Source: Candidatus Adlerbacteria bacterium (GTDB taxonomy: Bacteria > Patescibacteriota > Minisyncoccia > Phycocordibacterales > SBAW01). From it: DNA of 38,377 bases. The translations under genes and the position numbers were made by a program. This document shows positions 32,193 to 38,377 of the stretch, piece by piece (the stretch's first letter is position 1; the number at the start of each line of letters is the position of its first letter). The notes beneath the pieces were generated by a model. It was not told the origin of the DNA. It did not search any database and saw nothing but the letters and a program-made list of their open reading frames with translations. The stretch spans positions 1 through 38,377 of the forward strand of contig CAIJVL010000004.1 of NCBI GenBank assembly GCA_903824155.1, read 5' to 3'.

Positions 32193-32310
32193 AAGAGCTT
32201 CGACAAACGAAGTCTCTGAGAGGGCAGAAATTTTTTTGCTAAAAATTTCCTAGTGCTCGGCCCGTCGGCCTTGCGCACCCTCTCAGAAACTTGTTTGTTC
32301 GGAGCTCTTT
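32193..32310. repeat. Nested inverted-repeat element between rpmE and prfA
   Basis: An outer imperfect helix joins 32193-32224 with 32278-32310, pairing about 30 of 32 positions (one G.T, one mismatch, two single-base bulges). Inside it are two further hairpins. One is a perfect 9-bp stem, GAAATTTTT (32227-32235) with AAAAATTTC (32241-32249). The other is a GC stem, GGCC (32259-32262) with GGCC (32267-32270) around CGTC, flanked by GTGC and GCAC. The whole folds as a three-way junction on either strand. It fills nearly all of the 152-nt gap and ends 10 nt before the prfA -10 box. It could be a structured RNA, a terminator/attenuator, or a miniature mobile element. No known family is recognised. 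Confidence 0.8.
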
Positions 32311-32320
32311 TGCGTTAGAC

Positions 32321-32326
32321 TATACT
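32321..32326 (+). promoter_or_regulatory. TATACT -10 box of prfA, leaderless
   Basis: TATACT ends 6 nt before the ATG at 32333. It decides this start over the longer frame beginning at 32291. Confidence 0.6.
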
Positions 32327-32332
32327 AAACCT

Positions 32333-33301
32333 ATGAGCGACCTCTCTAAATTCAAAGAAAATCCAAAGACCGCGTATCTGTATGCGGAGTACGTTCGTAT
32401 CCAAAATGAACAGGAAGAGACGGAAGCTCTCGCCAAAGGCGACATGGCCGAGCTTGCAGCCGACGACTTGGCGCGCTTGGCCAGCCAAAAGGCCGATGTG
32501 TTGGCCGAGATGGAGCGCATTTTAGCGGTAGAAGAAAAGGAAGAGGAGTTTCCCAACGAAATGATTTTGGAAGTCCGCGCGGGCGTGGGCGGCGAGGAGG
32601 CTGCGCTGTTTGCCGAAGAGCTGGCGCACATGTATCGCGCCTATGCCGAGCAGAATGGTTGGGGAGTCAAAGTACTTTCCGAGGCCAAGACGGACCTCGG
32701 CGGGTACAAAGATGCGGTGTTCGAATTCCGCGGCCTGGGTACGTACGAAAAGCTCCGGTTTGAAACGGGCGTGCATCGCGTGCAGCGCATCCCCGCGACC
32801 GAAAAGCAGGGCCGCATCCACACTTCAACCGCCTCGGTCGCGATTTTGCCGATGCGCAAAAAACACAAGATAGAAATTAACCCCGCCGATATCGAAATGG
32901 AGTTTAGCCGCGCCGGCGGCGCGGGAGGACAAAATGTTAACAAAGTGGAAACGGCCGTGCGCATCGTCCACAAGCCGACCGGCATCGAAGCCCGCTCGCA
33001 AAGCGAGCGCAACCAGCTCGGCAATCGCGAAAAGGCCATGGGTGTCTTGCTTGCCAAACTCGAGCAGCTCCAAGAGGAGCAGGAACGGGCCAAACTATCC
33101 AAAGACCGCAAAGAGCAAATAGGCAGCGGCGATAGGAGCGAAAAGATCCGCACTTACAATATCCCGCAAGACCGCGTAACCGACCACCGTATTAAAGAGT
33201 CCTGGTCCAACCTGCCCAAGATATTCGGCGGTAGTATTGGGCCAATAATTGATGCTTTGGCCACTGCCAATGGGGGAGGAGAAGTCGAGGAAACGGAGTA
33301 A
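32333..33301 (+). CDS. prfA: Peptide chain release factor 1
   Basis: 322 residues, shorter than the usual 355-360 mainly in the N-terminal domain. The codon-recognition tripeptide is PAT (154-156, in QRIPATEKQGRIHTS), which marks RF1 and reading of UAA/UAG. The catalytic GGQ is at 198-200 in SRAGGAGGQNVNKVETAVR. The Glu-rich N-terminal helices and the C-terminal RTYNIPQDRVTDHRI are present. It hydrolyses peptidyl-tRNA at stop codons. UGA is used as a stop in this window, so an RF2 must be encoded elsewhere. The frame extends upstream to 32291, but the promoter lies inside that extension. Confidence 0.96.
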   Translation: MSDLSKFKENPKTAYLYAEYVRIQNEQEETEALAKGDMAELAADDLARLASQKADVLAEMERILAVEEKEEEFPNEMILEVRAGVGGEEAALFAEELAHMYRAYAEQNGWGVKVLSEAKTDLGGYKDAVFEFRGLGTYEKLRFETGVHRVQRIPATEKQGRIHTSTASVAILPMRKKHKIEINPADIEMEFSRAGGAGGQNVNKVETAVRIVHKPTGIEARSQSERNQLGNREKAMGVLLAKLEQLQEEQERAKLSKDRKEQIGSGDRSEKIRTYNIPQDRVTDHRIKESWSNLPKIFGGSIGPIIDALATANGGGEVEETE

Positions 33302-33341
33302 TCCGCAAGGTTTGCAAAGGGTGGCTTGCTGTGGTACATTT

Positions 33342-33369
33342 TTGACACGCCTCAGTCCTATATAGGGCT
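33342..33369 (+). promoter_or_regulatory. rpsB leader: TTGACA and palindrome
   Basis: TTGACA (33342-33347) is followed by a near-perfect palindrome centred on TATATA (33354-33369, AGTCCTAT / ATAGGGCT with one G.T). The spacing between TTGACA and TATATA is too short for a normal promoter, so the exact -10 box is unclear. The ATG at 33393 follows a leader of about 25 nt. The palindrome may be an operator or a leader RNA hairpin. Confidence 0.35.
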
Positions 33370-33392
33370 CTCGGGGGCATTTTTTAACACAC

Positions 33393-34139
33393 ATGGATAC
33401 TAAAACTGACAATCAAAGCGTAATCGACAAGCTCTTTTCTATAGGAGCTCATTTTGGCTACGCTCCCAGCCGCCGCCACCCTTCCACGGCAGCTTTTATA
33501 TTTGGCACCAAGGGCGGCACCGAGCTTTTTGATCTCGAGCAGACTGCCGATTGCCTGTCTAAGGCGCTCGAGTTTGTCGCCCAGCTCGCTGCAGCGCGTA
33601 AAACAATCCTCTTTGTCAGCGGCAAGGCCGAGGGCCGCGAGTCTCTTAAGCGCGCAGCCGAGCGCATCAACATGCCGTTTGTGGCATCGCGCTGGATAGG
33701 CGGCTCGCTCACAAACTTTAGCGAAATTAAAAAGCGCCTCAACCGCCTGCAGGAAATTGTCGACATGAACCAGACCGGCGAGATTGCCAAGTTTACCAAG
33801 CGCGAGCGCCTTATGATCGAGCGCGAAGCAACCGACCTCGAGACTATGTTTGGCGGCCTGCGCGGCATGCAAAAGATGCCTGATGCTATTTTTGTCATCG
33901 ATCCCAAGCAAGAGGCAGGCGTTGTTGCCGAGGCCGCGCAGCTGGGCATTCCGATTATCGCGCTTCTTAACTCCGATTGCGATCGCCGCAAAGTTTTGTA
34001 CCCGATACCGGGCAACGACGCCGCCAGTCAGGTCATCACCTACGTGGTAGACGAAGTCGCAAAAGCGTACGCGCAAAACCTCGGTCCCGAAAAGCCGGCT
34101 GACTCGCTGGCCGCAACACCTACGCCTGCAGCCGAGTAA
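33393..34139 (+). CDS. rpsB: Ribosomal protein S2
   Basis: 248 residues. The family landmarks are present: IGAHFGYAPSRRHPSTAAFIFG at the start, ILFVSGKAEGRESLKRAAE, ASRWIGGSLTNFSEIKKRLNRL, the coiled-coil region (FTKRERLMIEREATDLETMFGGLRGM), and PDAIFVIDPKQEAGVVAEAAQLGIPIIALLNSDCD. The tail is Ala/Pro-rich. It is part of the small ribosomal subunit. tsf follows after 57 nt, the standard rpsB-tsf order. Confidence 0.97.
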   Translation: MDTKTDNQSVIDKLFSIGAHFGYAPSRRHPSTAAFIFGTKGGTELFDLEQTADCLSKALEFVAQLAAARKTILFVSGKAEGRESLKRAAERINMPFVASRWIGGSLTNFSEIKKRLNRLQEIVDMNQTGEIAKFTKRERLMIEREATDLETMFGGLRGMQKMPDAIFVIDPKQEAGVVAEAAQLGIPIIALLNSDCDRRKVLYPIPGNDAASQVITYVVDEVAKAYAQNLGPEKPADSLAATPTPAAE

Positions 34140-34196
34140 GAAGCCGCAACCGTGCGAAAGAGTTCTTAATTTGTTACTAACGTAATCTTTAAACCT

Positions 34197-34649
34197 ATGG
34201 CAGTTACCGCCGAGCAAATAATGCAGCTGCGCGAGAAGACCGGCATATCGGTCATGGAGTGCAAAAAAGCTTTAACCGAAGCCGACGGCGATATGGAAAG
34301 GGCTATCGTGATCCTTCGCGAAAAGAGCGCCGCAAGCGCCGCTAAAAAGCAGGACCGCGAGCTGGGTGCCGGCACGGTCAGCGCTTACGTACATTCCAAT
34401 GCGCAGGTGGGCGCGCTCGTCCTTCTTTCGTCCGAAACGGACTTTGTATCTAAAAACGAGGAGTTTGTGGCTCTTGCGCGCGACATCGCCATGCACGCTT
34501 CGGCCATGCGTCCTGCATCGGTAGAGGAGGTGTTAACACAGGAGTTTATCAAAGATCCCACAAAGACCGTTGGTGCGCTTCTTTCGGAGGCGACGCAAAA
34601 GTTTGGCGAGCGCATCGTACTTTCAAAGCTTGATATTTTCTCGGTGTAA
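34197..34649 (+). CDS. tsf: Elongation factor Ts, short form
   Basis: 150 residues, much shorter than the E. coli protein (283). The N-terminal UBA-like domain is complete (AEQIMQLREKTGISVMECKKALTEADGDMERAIVILREK). The EF-Tu contact motif is SSETDFVSKNEEFVALARDIAMHASAM. The C-terminus ends soon after one copy of the core domain, as in the short Thermus-type EF-Ts that works as a dimer. It exchanges GDP for GTP on EF-Tu. TAATCT at 34183-34188, 8 nt before the ATG, may be a -10 box in addition to readthrough from rpsB. Confidence 0.93.
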   Translation: MAVTAEQIMQLREKTGISVMECKKALTEADGDMERAIVILREKSAASAAKKQDRELGAGTVSAYVHSNAQVGALVLLSSETDFVSKNEEFVALARDIAMHASAMRPASVEEVLTQEFIKDPTKTVGALLSEATQKFGERIVLSKLDIFSV

Positions 34650-34658
34650 GAGTGGTGG

Positions 34659-34664
34659 TACAGT
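34659..34664 (+). promoter_or_regulatory. TACAGT -10 box of the 136-aa gene
   Basis: TACAGT ends exactly 6 nt before the ATG at 34671, in the 21-nt gap after tsf. Confidence 0.45.
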
Positions 34665-34670
34665 AGTACT

Positions 34671-35081
34671 ATGGTCTCGTATCTCATAATTCTCCTCGCA
34701 ATCTCCATCATTGGGATGCTGGCGCTTTTAGGCGCAAAGCGCTACGAGCTTACCAGCGGCAAGCTTATCTTTGCCAACGCGCGTCCAAAGCTTGCCAAAT
34801 TCTCTAACCGGATGGTCTTTTTATTCGGCACGGCAGTGCCGCTATATGTACGCTGGCAGGTGGGTCGCGCGTATCGCGCCAGCACCGCCTGGGTGCATTG
34901 GGCGGTTGCGCACGGCGCCTTAAGGGTAGAGCGCTGGCTTGAGAGTATCCTCGAGAATGTCCGCGAAAAGACAGCGTCAACCCGGGCTTCGGGCGAAGCG
35001 TCGGCCTTTTTGCGCGAAGTGGGCGAGTATAAAAAGAAGTTGACCGACAATGCACTAGAGCATCGCATCGATCAGGAGTAG
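34671..35081 (+). CDS. Single-pass membrane protein, 136 aa
   Basis: 136 residues. Transmembrane segment about 3-21 (SYLIILLAISIIGMLALLG) at the N-terminus, then a basic, mostly helical cytoplasmic region with aromatic stretches (RMVFLFGTAVPLYVRWQVG) that may be membrane-associated, then a charged helical tail ending EHRIDQE. The family is not recognised. It follows tsf by 21 nt and has its own -10 box. The tRNA-Thr gene comes 32 nt later. Confidence 0.65.
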   Translation: MVSYLIILLAISIIGMLALLGAKRYELTSGKLIFANARPKLAKFSNRMVFLFGTAVPLYVRWQVGRAYRASTAWVHWAVAHGALRVERWLESILENVREKTASTRASGEASAFLREVGEYKKKLTDNALEHRIDQE

Positions 35082-35113
35082 ACAGAATAGAAATGCAGTA
35101 AAACAAAATATGT

Positions 35114-35189
35114 GCCGCCTTAGCTCAGTTGGTAGAGCAACTCTTTTGTAAAGAGAAGGTCCCCAGTTCGAGCCTGGGAGGCGGCTCCA
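35114..35189 (+). tRNA. tRNA-Thr (UGU)
   Basis: 76 nt with an encoded CCA. Acceptor GCCGCCT pairs with AGGCGGC over 7 bp. The D-stem is GCTC/GAGC. The anticodon loop is TTTGTAA with anticodon TGT. The T-arm is CCCAG-TTCGAGC-CTGGG. The discriminator base is T. The first anticodon-stem pair (A.A) is mismatched; the other four pair. No intron. Confidence 0.97.
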
Positions 35190-35192
35190 AAA

Positions 35193-35891
35193 TTATTTAG
35201 CCTTGGTGCTCGAAGAGTTAGAAGTTGAGGTGGCCGAGGTGGTACTTGCCAGGGTTTTGAGCTCGGGGATCAGCGCCATCATTTGGTCTAGGTTTTTAAA
35301 GCCGTACACGGGCGGCCGGTTGTTGATTATCATCGCAGGCAGCGTGCCATTTACCTTATTGAGTGTCTTTAAGGTTGAAAGGGCCGAAAGGTCCAGGTGA
35401 TAGTCAAACGCATACACGCGCAGTCCCGGGTACTGGTTGCGCAGGTAGGTTAAGACGTCACCCATTTGGTTGCAGTCGGGGCAGTCGCCCGAGTTGGAGT
35501 AAAAGTACAAAATATACACCGGTTTGCCGCCGCACTTGTTGGTGATGTTTTGCAGCAGCACGTAGTCTTTAATCTCCAAAAGTGAGTACTGCTGCTTAAG
35601 CTGGATAACTTCGGGGTTGGTGTCGCCCAAGTTCTGCTCGGCAACCGAAAGCTGGCTGGCCAAGGTGTTTAGCTCGTCCGAGAGCACCGGGTTTTGCGCG
35701 AGCGTTTGGCAGTCGACGTTGCCGAGCAGCTCGAACTGCGTCTCCGAGGAAAGTATGTCTATAGAAATAGTGTCTTCGGTCGCGCGTATTTCGGCAATGC
35801 GCTGGTTGTCGATGCGCGAGGCAATGTAAAAGGCCGTGCCAAAAATAGCCGCGGTAATCACAAAAGCCAATATATATCTCTGCCAAGCCAT
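35193..35891 (-). CDS. Membrane-anchored thioredoxin-fold protein
   Basis: 232 residues from the ATG at 35891; the longer frame upstream overlaps the glycosyltransferase gene and is rejected. Transmembrane anchor at about 7-25 (ILAFVITAAIFGTAFYIA), then a helical region (about 30-110). The thioredoxin-like part contains YILYFYSNSGDCPDCNQMG with the redox pair Cys137-Cys140 (CPDC), and the cis-Pro in NGTLPAMIINN. A Ser/Thr-rich tail ends the protein. It would act outside the membrane in disulfide exchange, consistent with the many Cys-rich exported proteins here. It follows the GT2 gene by 13 nt on the same strand. Confidence 0.82.
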   Translation of the reverse strand: MAWQRYILAFVITAAIFGTAFYIASRIDNQRIAEIRATEDTISIDILSSETQFELLGNVDCQTLAQNPVLSDELNTLASQLSVAEQNLGDTNPEVIQLKQQYSLLEIKDYVLLQNITNKCGGKPVYILYFYSNSGDCPDCNQMGDVLTYLRNQYPGLRVYAFDYHLDLSALSTLKTLNKVNGTLPAMIINNRPPVYGFKNLDQMMALIPELKTLASTTSATSTSNSSSTKAK

Positions 35892-35904
35892 AGGGGTTGT
35901 TACC

Positions 35905-37152
35905 TTAGCGCCATTTACTCTCGCGTGCAAGCGCAGCGCCCCAGGCAGCGCGGGCCAGCCACACGGGCGCCACAAAGCCAAACAATGCAAAGTAAAACAC
36001 CAGCGCCTTTACGGTTACTTCGGTGTCGGCAATGCGTTTGCCAAGGATGATGGCCAGTGCCGTGCCCATGAGTACCGCCAAAATAACGAACAGCATCATG
36101 CTGGTATTGATGTAAAACCAGCTCAATTGCTGGGGCGACAGGTACAGCGGTACGTGCGTTACGCTTATGTCGGCAACTTTGCTCCAGAGCGTATAGCCCA
36201 GATGGTAGAGCGCATAGCCGGCCATGTAGAGTCCTGCTGCAAACGACAACAAGCTAAAGGGCAGCACCAGCGTCCCAAAGTTGCCAAAACGCGGGTTGCC
36301 TACCATGTACTTGTAGTCGCGCGCATTCTGGAGGAACCCTTGCGACCAGCGTGTGCGCTGCTTTATAAGTGTTTTAAAGGTGCTGGGTACGGTAGTGTAT
36401 ACAAATGCATTGTGCGCGTTTGCTATTTTGAGCCCGTTGGCGTGCATCCGGAAGGCTATCTCCATGTCTTCGGTATTGTGCGCATGCTTGAACATGCCGA
36501 TGCGCTCAAAAACCTCGCGTTTGTATAAGGAAAAAGGTCCCGGCAACACATTTATAGCCGAAAGGTTGTCAAACATCTTTTTGTAAAAAATGCCAAAGGT
36601 GTACTCGACTGCCTGTATCAGCTCGAGCACCTTACGCGGGCGGTAGACCTTCATTGCCGGGGTTATTGCCATTATCGAAGTGTCGCCCTCAAACTGTTTG
36701 ACCGCTTCAATAAGCGCGTCGCTCGCGACAAAGGAGTCCGCGTCGAGGCAGCCCAATACCTCGGCCGTGCTGTGCGAAATGCCAAAGTTAAGCGCCGTGT
36801 ATTTGCCGCCGTTTTCCTTATGATAAAACTGCACCTGTGACGGGTTTTGCATGGCCAGTTTCTCGCCAATCTGCCGCGTAGTGTCAGTAGAACCATCGTC
36901 TATTATTAGTACCCGCATCTTTTCTTTAGGGTACTGCAGCAATAAAAGCGACTCGACCGTCTGGGCCAAGGTTGCCGCCTCATTAAAGCAGGGCACCAGC
37001 ATGGCCACTGATGGGTAGCGCTTAGGCAGGTCGGCAGTTTTGGTTGCCGGCTTCTTTTCGAGGTATGACATGAGCAAAAACACCTCAAAATAGAGCGCCA
37101 CAAAGAGGCACAGGTAGACGCCTAAAGACCCTAAATTGCTAGGGATGTCCAT
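35905..37152 (-). CDS. Processive GT2 glycosyltransferase, membrane-bound
   Basis: 415 residues from the ATG at 37152, chosen because TATAGT ends 6 nt upstream and because the longer frame runs through the pheS start region on the other strand. Membrane segment at about 8-30, then a GT2 catalytic domain: VAMLVPCFNEA, IIDDGSTD (DDG 85-87), CLDADS (DAD 137-139), NTEDMEIA (TED 227-229) and QRTRW (265-269). The last motif marks processive enzymes of the cellulose/hyaluronan/poly-GlcNAc synthase group. Several C-terminal transmembrane segments complete it. It probably builds a cell-surface polysaccharide; the sugar is not determinable. Confidence 0.88.
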   Translation of the reverse strand: MDIPSNLGSLGVYLCLFVALYFEVFLLMSYLEKKPATKTADLPKRYPSVAMLVPCFNEAATLAQTVESLLLLQYPKEKMRVLIIDDGSTDTTRQIGEKLAMQNPSQVQFYHKENGGKYTALNFGISHSTAEVLGCLDADSFVASDALIEAVKQFEGDTSIMAITPAMKVYRPRKVLELIQAVEYTFGIFYKKMFDNLSAINVLPGPFSLYKREVFERIGMFKHAHNTEDMEIAFRMHANGLKIANAHNAFVYTTVPSTFKTLIKQRTRWSQGFLQNARDYKYMVGNPRFGNFGTLVLPFSLLSFAAGLYMAGYALYHLGYTLWSKVADISVTHVPLYLSPQQLSWFYINTSMMLFVILAVLMGTALAIILGKRIADTEVTVKALVFYFALFGFVAPVWLARAAWGAALARESKWR

Positions 37153-37158
37153 TGCTCT

Positions 37159-37164
37159 ACTATA
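37159..37164 (-). promoter_or_regulatory. TATAGT -10 box of the GT2 gene
   Basis: TATAGT on the minus strand ends 6 nt before the ATG at 37152. It is divergent from the pheS promoter. Confidence 0.55.
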
Positions 37165-37185
37165 CCACTTTGGCCAAAAAACGGC

Positions 37186-37191
37186 TATACT
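37186..37191 (+). promoter_or_regulatory. TATACT -10 box of pheS
   Basis: TATACT ends 9 nt before the ATG at 37201 and 3 nt before an in-frame GTG at 37195. The ATG is the more likely start. Confidence 0.5.
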
Positions 37192-37200
37192 GCAGTGTAT

Positions 37201-37965
37201 ATGGAAGAAGGTACTGAAACGAGCCTGCCCGCCGGCAGGCGGGGGCATTTACATCCGATTTCAAGCCTCATCCGCGAAGCTAACGCTATTTTCGGTAAAA
37301 TGGGCTTTACCTTTGCCTCGGGTCCTTTGCTCGAAAGTGAATGGTACAACTTTGATGCGCTTAACGTCCCCAAAGACCATCCGGCGCGCGACATGCAGGA
37401 TACTTTTTTTATTAAAGACGAATCAGGCATGGTGCTGCGCACGCACACGAGCCCCGTGCAGGTGCGTTACCTGGAGTCGCAAATTAAAAATGGCGTACTG
37501 CCGCCATATCGCGTTATAGTTCCCGGCAAAGTATTTCGCAACGAGGCGACCGACATGACGCACGAAGCCGAGTTTTTCCAGATCGAGGGGTTAGTAGTTG
37601 GCGAGGATATTACGCTCGCGCATTTGCGCGGCACGCTCGAGCAATTTTTTGCCGAGCTTTTTAAAGGGGCTAAAGTCGAGGTGCGATTTCGTCCCAGCTT
37701 CTTTCCCTTTACCGAGCCGTCGGTCGAGGTAGACATGCGCTTGGTGGGCGAGTCTGTTCCTCTAAAGCTGCGCGACCGGTGGATAGAGATGATGGGTGCG
37801 GGCATGGTGCATCCCAATGTATTACAAAACGCCGGGCTTGATGCGCAAAAATATCGCGGCTTTGCCTTTGGCATGGGGCTCGACCGTTTGGCGCTACTGC
37901 GCTGGGCAATAGATGATGTGCGCCTGATGCACTCGGCCGACCTTCGCTTCATCAATCAATTTTAA
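37201..37965 (+). CDS. pheS: Phenylalanyl-tRNA synthetase alpha subunit
   Basis: 254 residues; the usual length is about 330, and the N-terminal coiled-coil tRNA-binding arm is missing, so the protein begins almost at the catalytic core (GHLHPISSLIREANAIFGKMGF). Class II motifs are clear: RTHTSPVQVRYLE, PGKVFRNEATDMTHEAEFFQIEG (motif 2) and GFAFGMGLDRLALLRW (motif 3). With PheT it charges tRNA-Phe. Residues 8-15 (SLPAGRRG) are encoded by a GC-rich palindrome just before the core and look like an insertion. pheT starts 2 nt after the stop codon. Confidence 0.96.
   Translation: MEEGTETSLPAGRRGHLHPISSLIREANAIFGKMGFTFASGPLLESEWYNFDALNVPKDHPARDMQDTFFIKDESGMVLRTHTSPVQVRYLESQIKNGVLPPYRVIVPGKVFRNEATDMTHEAEFFQIEGLVVGEDITLAHLRGTLEQFFAELFKGAKVEVRFRPSFFPFTEPSVEVDMRLVGESVPLKLRDRWIEMMGAGMVHPNVLQNAGLDAQKYRGFAFGMGLDRLALLRWAIDDVRLMHSADLRFINQF
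37223..37243 (+). repeat. In-frame GC palindrome (family B), copy 2
   Basis: GCCTGCC (37223-37229) and GGCAGGC (37234-37240) with loop CGCC. CCCGCC (37228-37233) also pairs with GGCGGG (37238-37243). Same pattern as 30482-30503. Confidence 0.8.
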
Positions 37966-37967
37966 TC

Positions 37968-38377
37968 ATGAAAGTCTCTAAGCTTTGGCTGGATAAATTC
38001 TTTGACGCGCCTTTGCCTTCGGCAGAGGTTTTGAGCGACGTACTGACCTTTCATGTCTTTGAAATAGATGGCATCGACAAAGTGGGTAAGGATGACGTCT
38101 TGGATGTAAAAGTGACGCCTAACCGCGGACACGACTGTTTAAGCCATCGTGGCATTGCTAAAGAGCTTTCGGCAATCCTAGAGCTCCCGCTCACTCACGA
38201 CCCCTTCACCTCAATGGCAAGGTCGGACCTTGCCATTGGAAGCAAAGAGGTTATGGTCAAAATCGATACACCTTTGTGCAAGCGTTATATGGCGGGGTAC
38301 ATACAAGGGGTTAAGGTTGGCCCAAGCCCGCAATGGCTTAAGGAAAGGCTTGAGGCGATAGGACAGCGCTCAATCAA
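37968..38377 (+). CDS. pheT: Phenylalanyl-tRNA synthetase beta subunit, 3' truncated
   Basis: 136 codons are visible before the window ends. MKVSKLWLDKFF opens the protein, and VTPNRGHDCLSHRGIAKELSAIL is the family-typical segment found near residue 155 in full-length PheT. Here it is at about 49-71, so the N-terminal tRNA-binding (EMAP/OB) insertion is absent, as in other reduced PheT proteins. Residues 82-91 (SMARSDLAIG) are encoded by a 12-bp palindrome and look inserted. The gene starts 2 nt after the pheS stop and is surely co-transcribed. Confidence 0.93.
   Translation, partial: MKVSKLWLDKFFDAPLPSAEVLSDVLTFHVFEIDGIDKVGKDDVLDVKVTPNRGHDCLSHRGIAKELSAILELPLTHDPFTSMARSDLAIGSKEVMVKIDTPLCKRYMAGYIQGVKVGPSPQWLKERLEAIGQRSI
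38212..38238 (+). repeat. In-frame palindrome in pheT (family C)
   Basis: CAATGGCAAGGT (38212-38223) and ACCTTGCCATTG (38227-38238) form a perfect 12-bp inverted repeat with loop CGG. It is read in frame as part of SMARSDLAIG. Confidence 0.85.

Noticed and set aside
37153..37248. Upstream extension of the glycosyltransferase
   Set aside because: It runs antisense through the pheS promoter, start and palindrome. The ATG at 37152 has TATAGT 6 nt upstream.

Overview
The window reads as a chromosomal segment of a Candidate Phyla Radiation (Patescibacteria) bacterium, most likely in the Parcubacteria group. The basis is the mix of very large Ser/Thr/Gly-rich secreted proteins ending in S74 intramolecular-chaperone domains, transketolase encoded as two genes, shortened translation factors (RF1, EF-Ts, PheS), a minimal sugar-phosphate gene set and many small membrane proteins without recognisable relatives. 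The genetic code is standard: UGA closes several genes and is not read inside any. This is inference from gene content; no 16S rRNA gene is present.

Layout. 1-7656 is the 3' part of a giant surface or fibre protein (start outside the window) with an S74 chaperone and a C-terminal Ig-like domain. 7695-10085 holds three small exported or anchored proteins (Gly-rich, SH3-like, membrane-anchored). 10099-10862 is a REP-associated tyrosine transposase (RAYT) unit with four copies of its palindrome. 10931-15925 is a sugar-phosphate block: GAPDH, RpiB, an RPE-like barrel, a pseudopilin, and the N and C halves of transketolase with a small membrane-protein gene overlapping both. 15935-16497 has two small membrane-protein genes and a strong terminator. 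16499-21872 is on the minus strand: Gmk, a PfkB-family kinase, a second S74 protein carrying a seven-bladed propeller, and an exported Ig-like protein. 21956-22807 is class II aldolase. 22828-26748 (minus) holds an unknown protein, a small membrane protein, a PaaK/CapK-like adenylate-forming enzyme and an anchored protein. 26829-29670 carries three exported proteins. 29745-38377 is a translation-rich block (L25, L31, RF1, S2, EF-Ts, tRNA-Thr, PheS, PheT) interspersed with a coiled-coil lytic transglycosylase, a GT2 glycosyltransferase and a thioredoxin-fold protein.

How the genes fit together. Aldolase, GAPDH, transketolase and RpiB outline lower glycolysis joined to the non-oxidative pentose phosphate route. 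The exported proteins, pseudopilin, GT2 enzyme and lytic transglycosylase point to investment in the cell surface, as expected for an organism that lives attached to hosts.

The most notable structural signals are non-coding. (i) In eleven genes a TATAAT-like hexamer ends exactly 6 nt before the start codon, and several others are close to that, which implies widespread leaderless mRNAs. (ii) A nested inverted-repeat element of about 118 nt lies between rpmE and prfA. (iii) Short GC-rich palindromes sit in frame inside coding sequence in pheS, the transglycosylase gene and pheT. (iv) The RAYT unit has one of its REP palindromes inside its own transposase gene.
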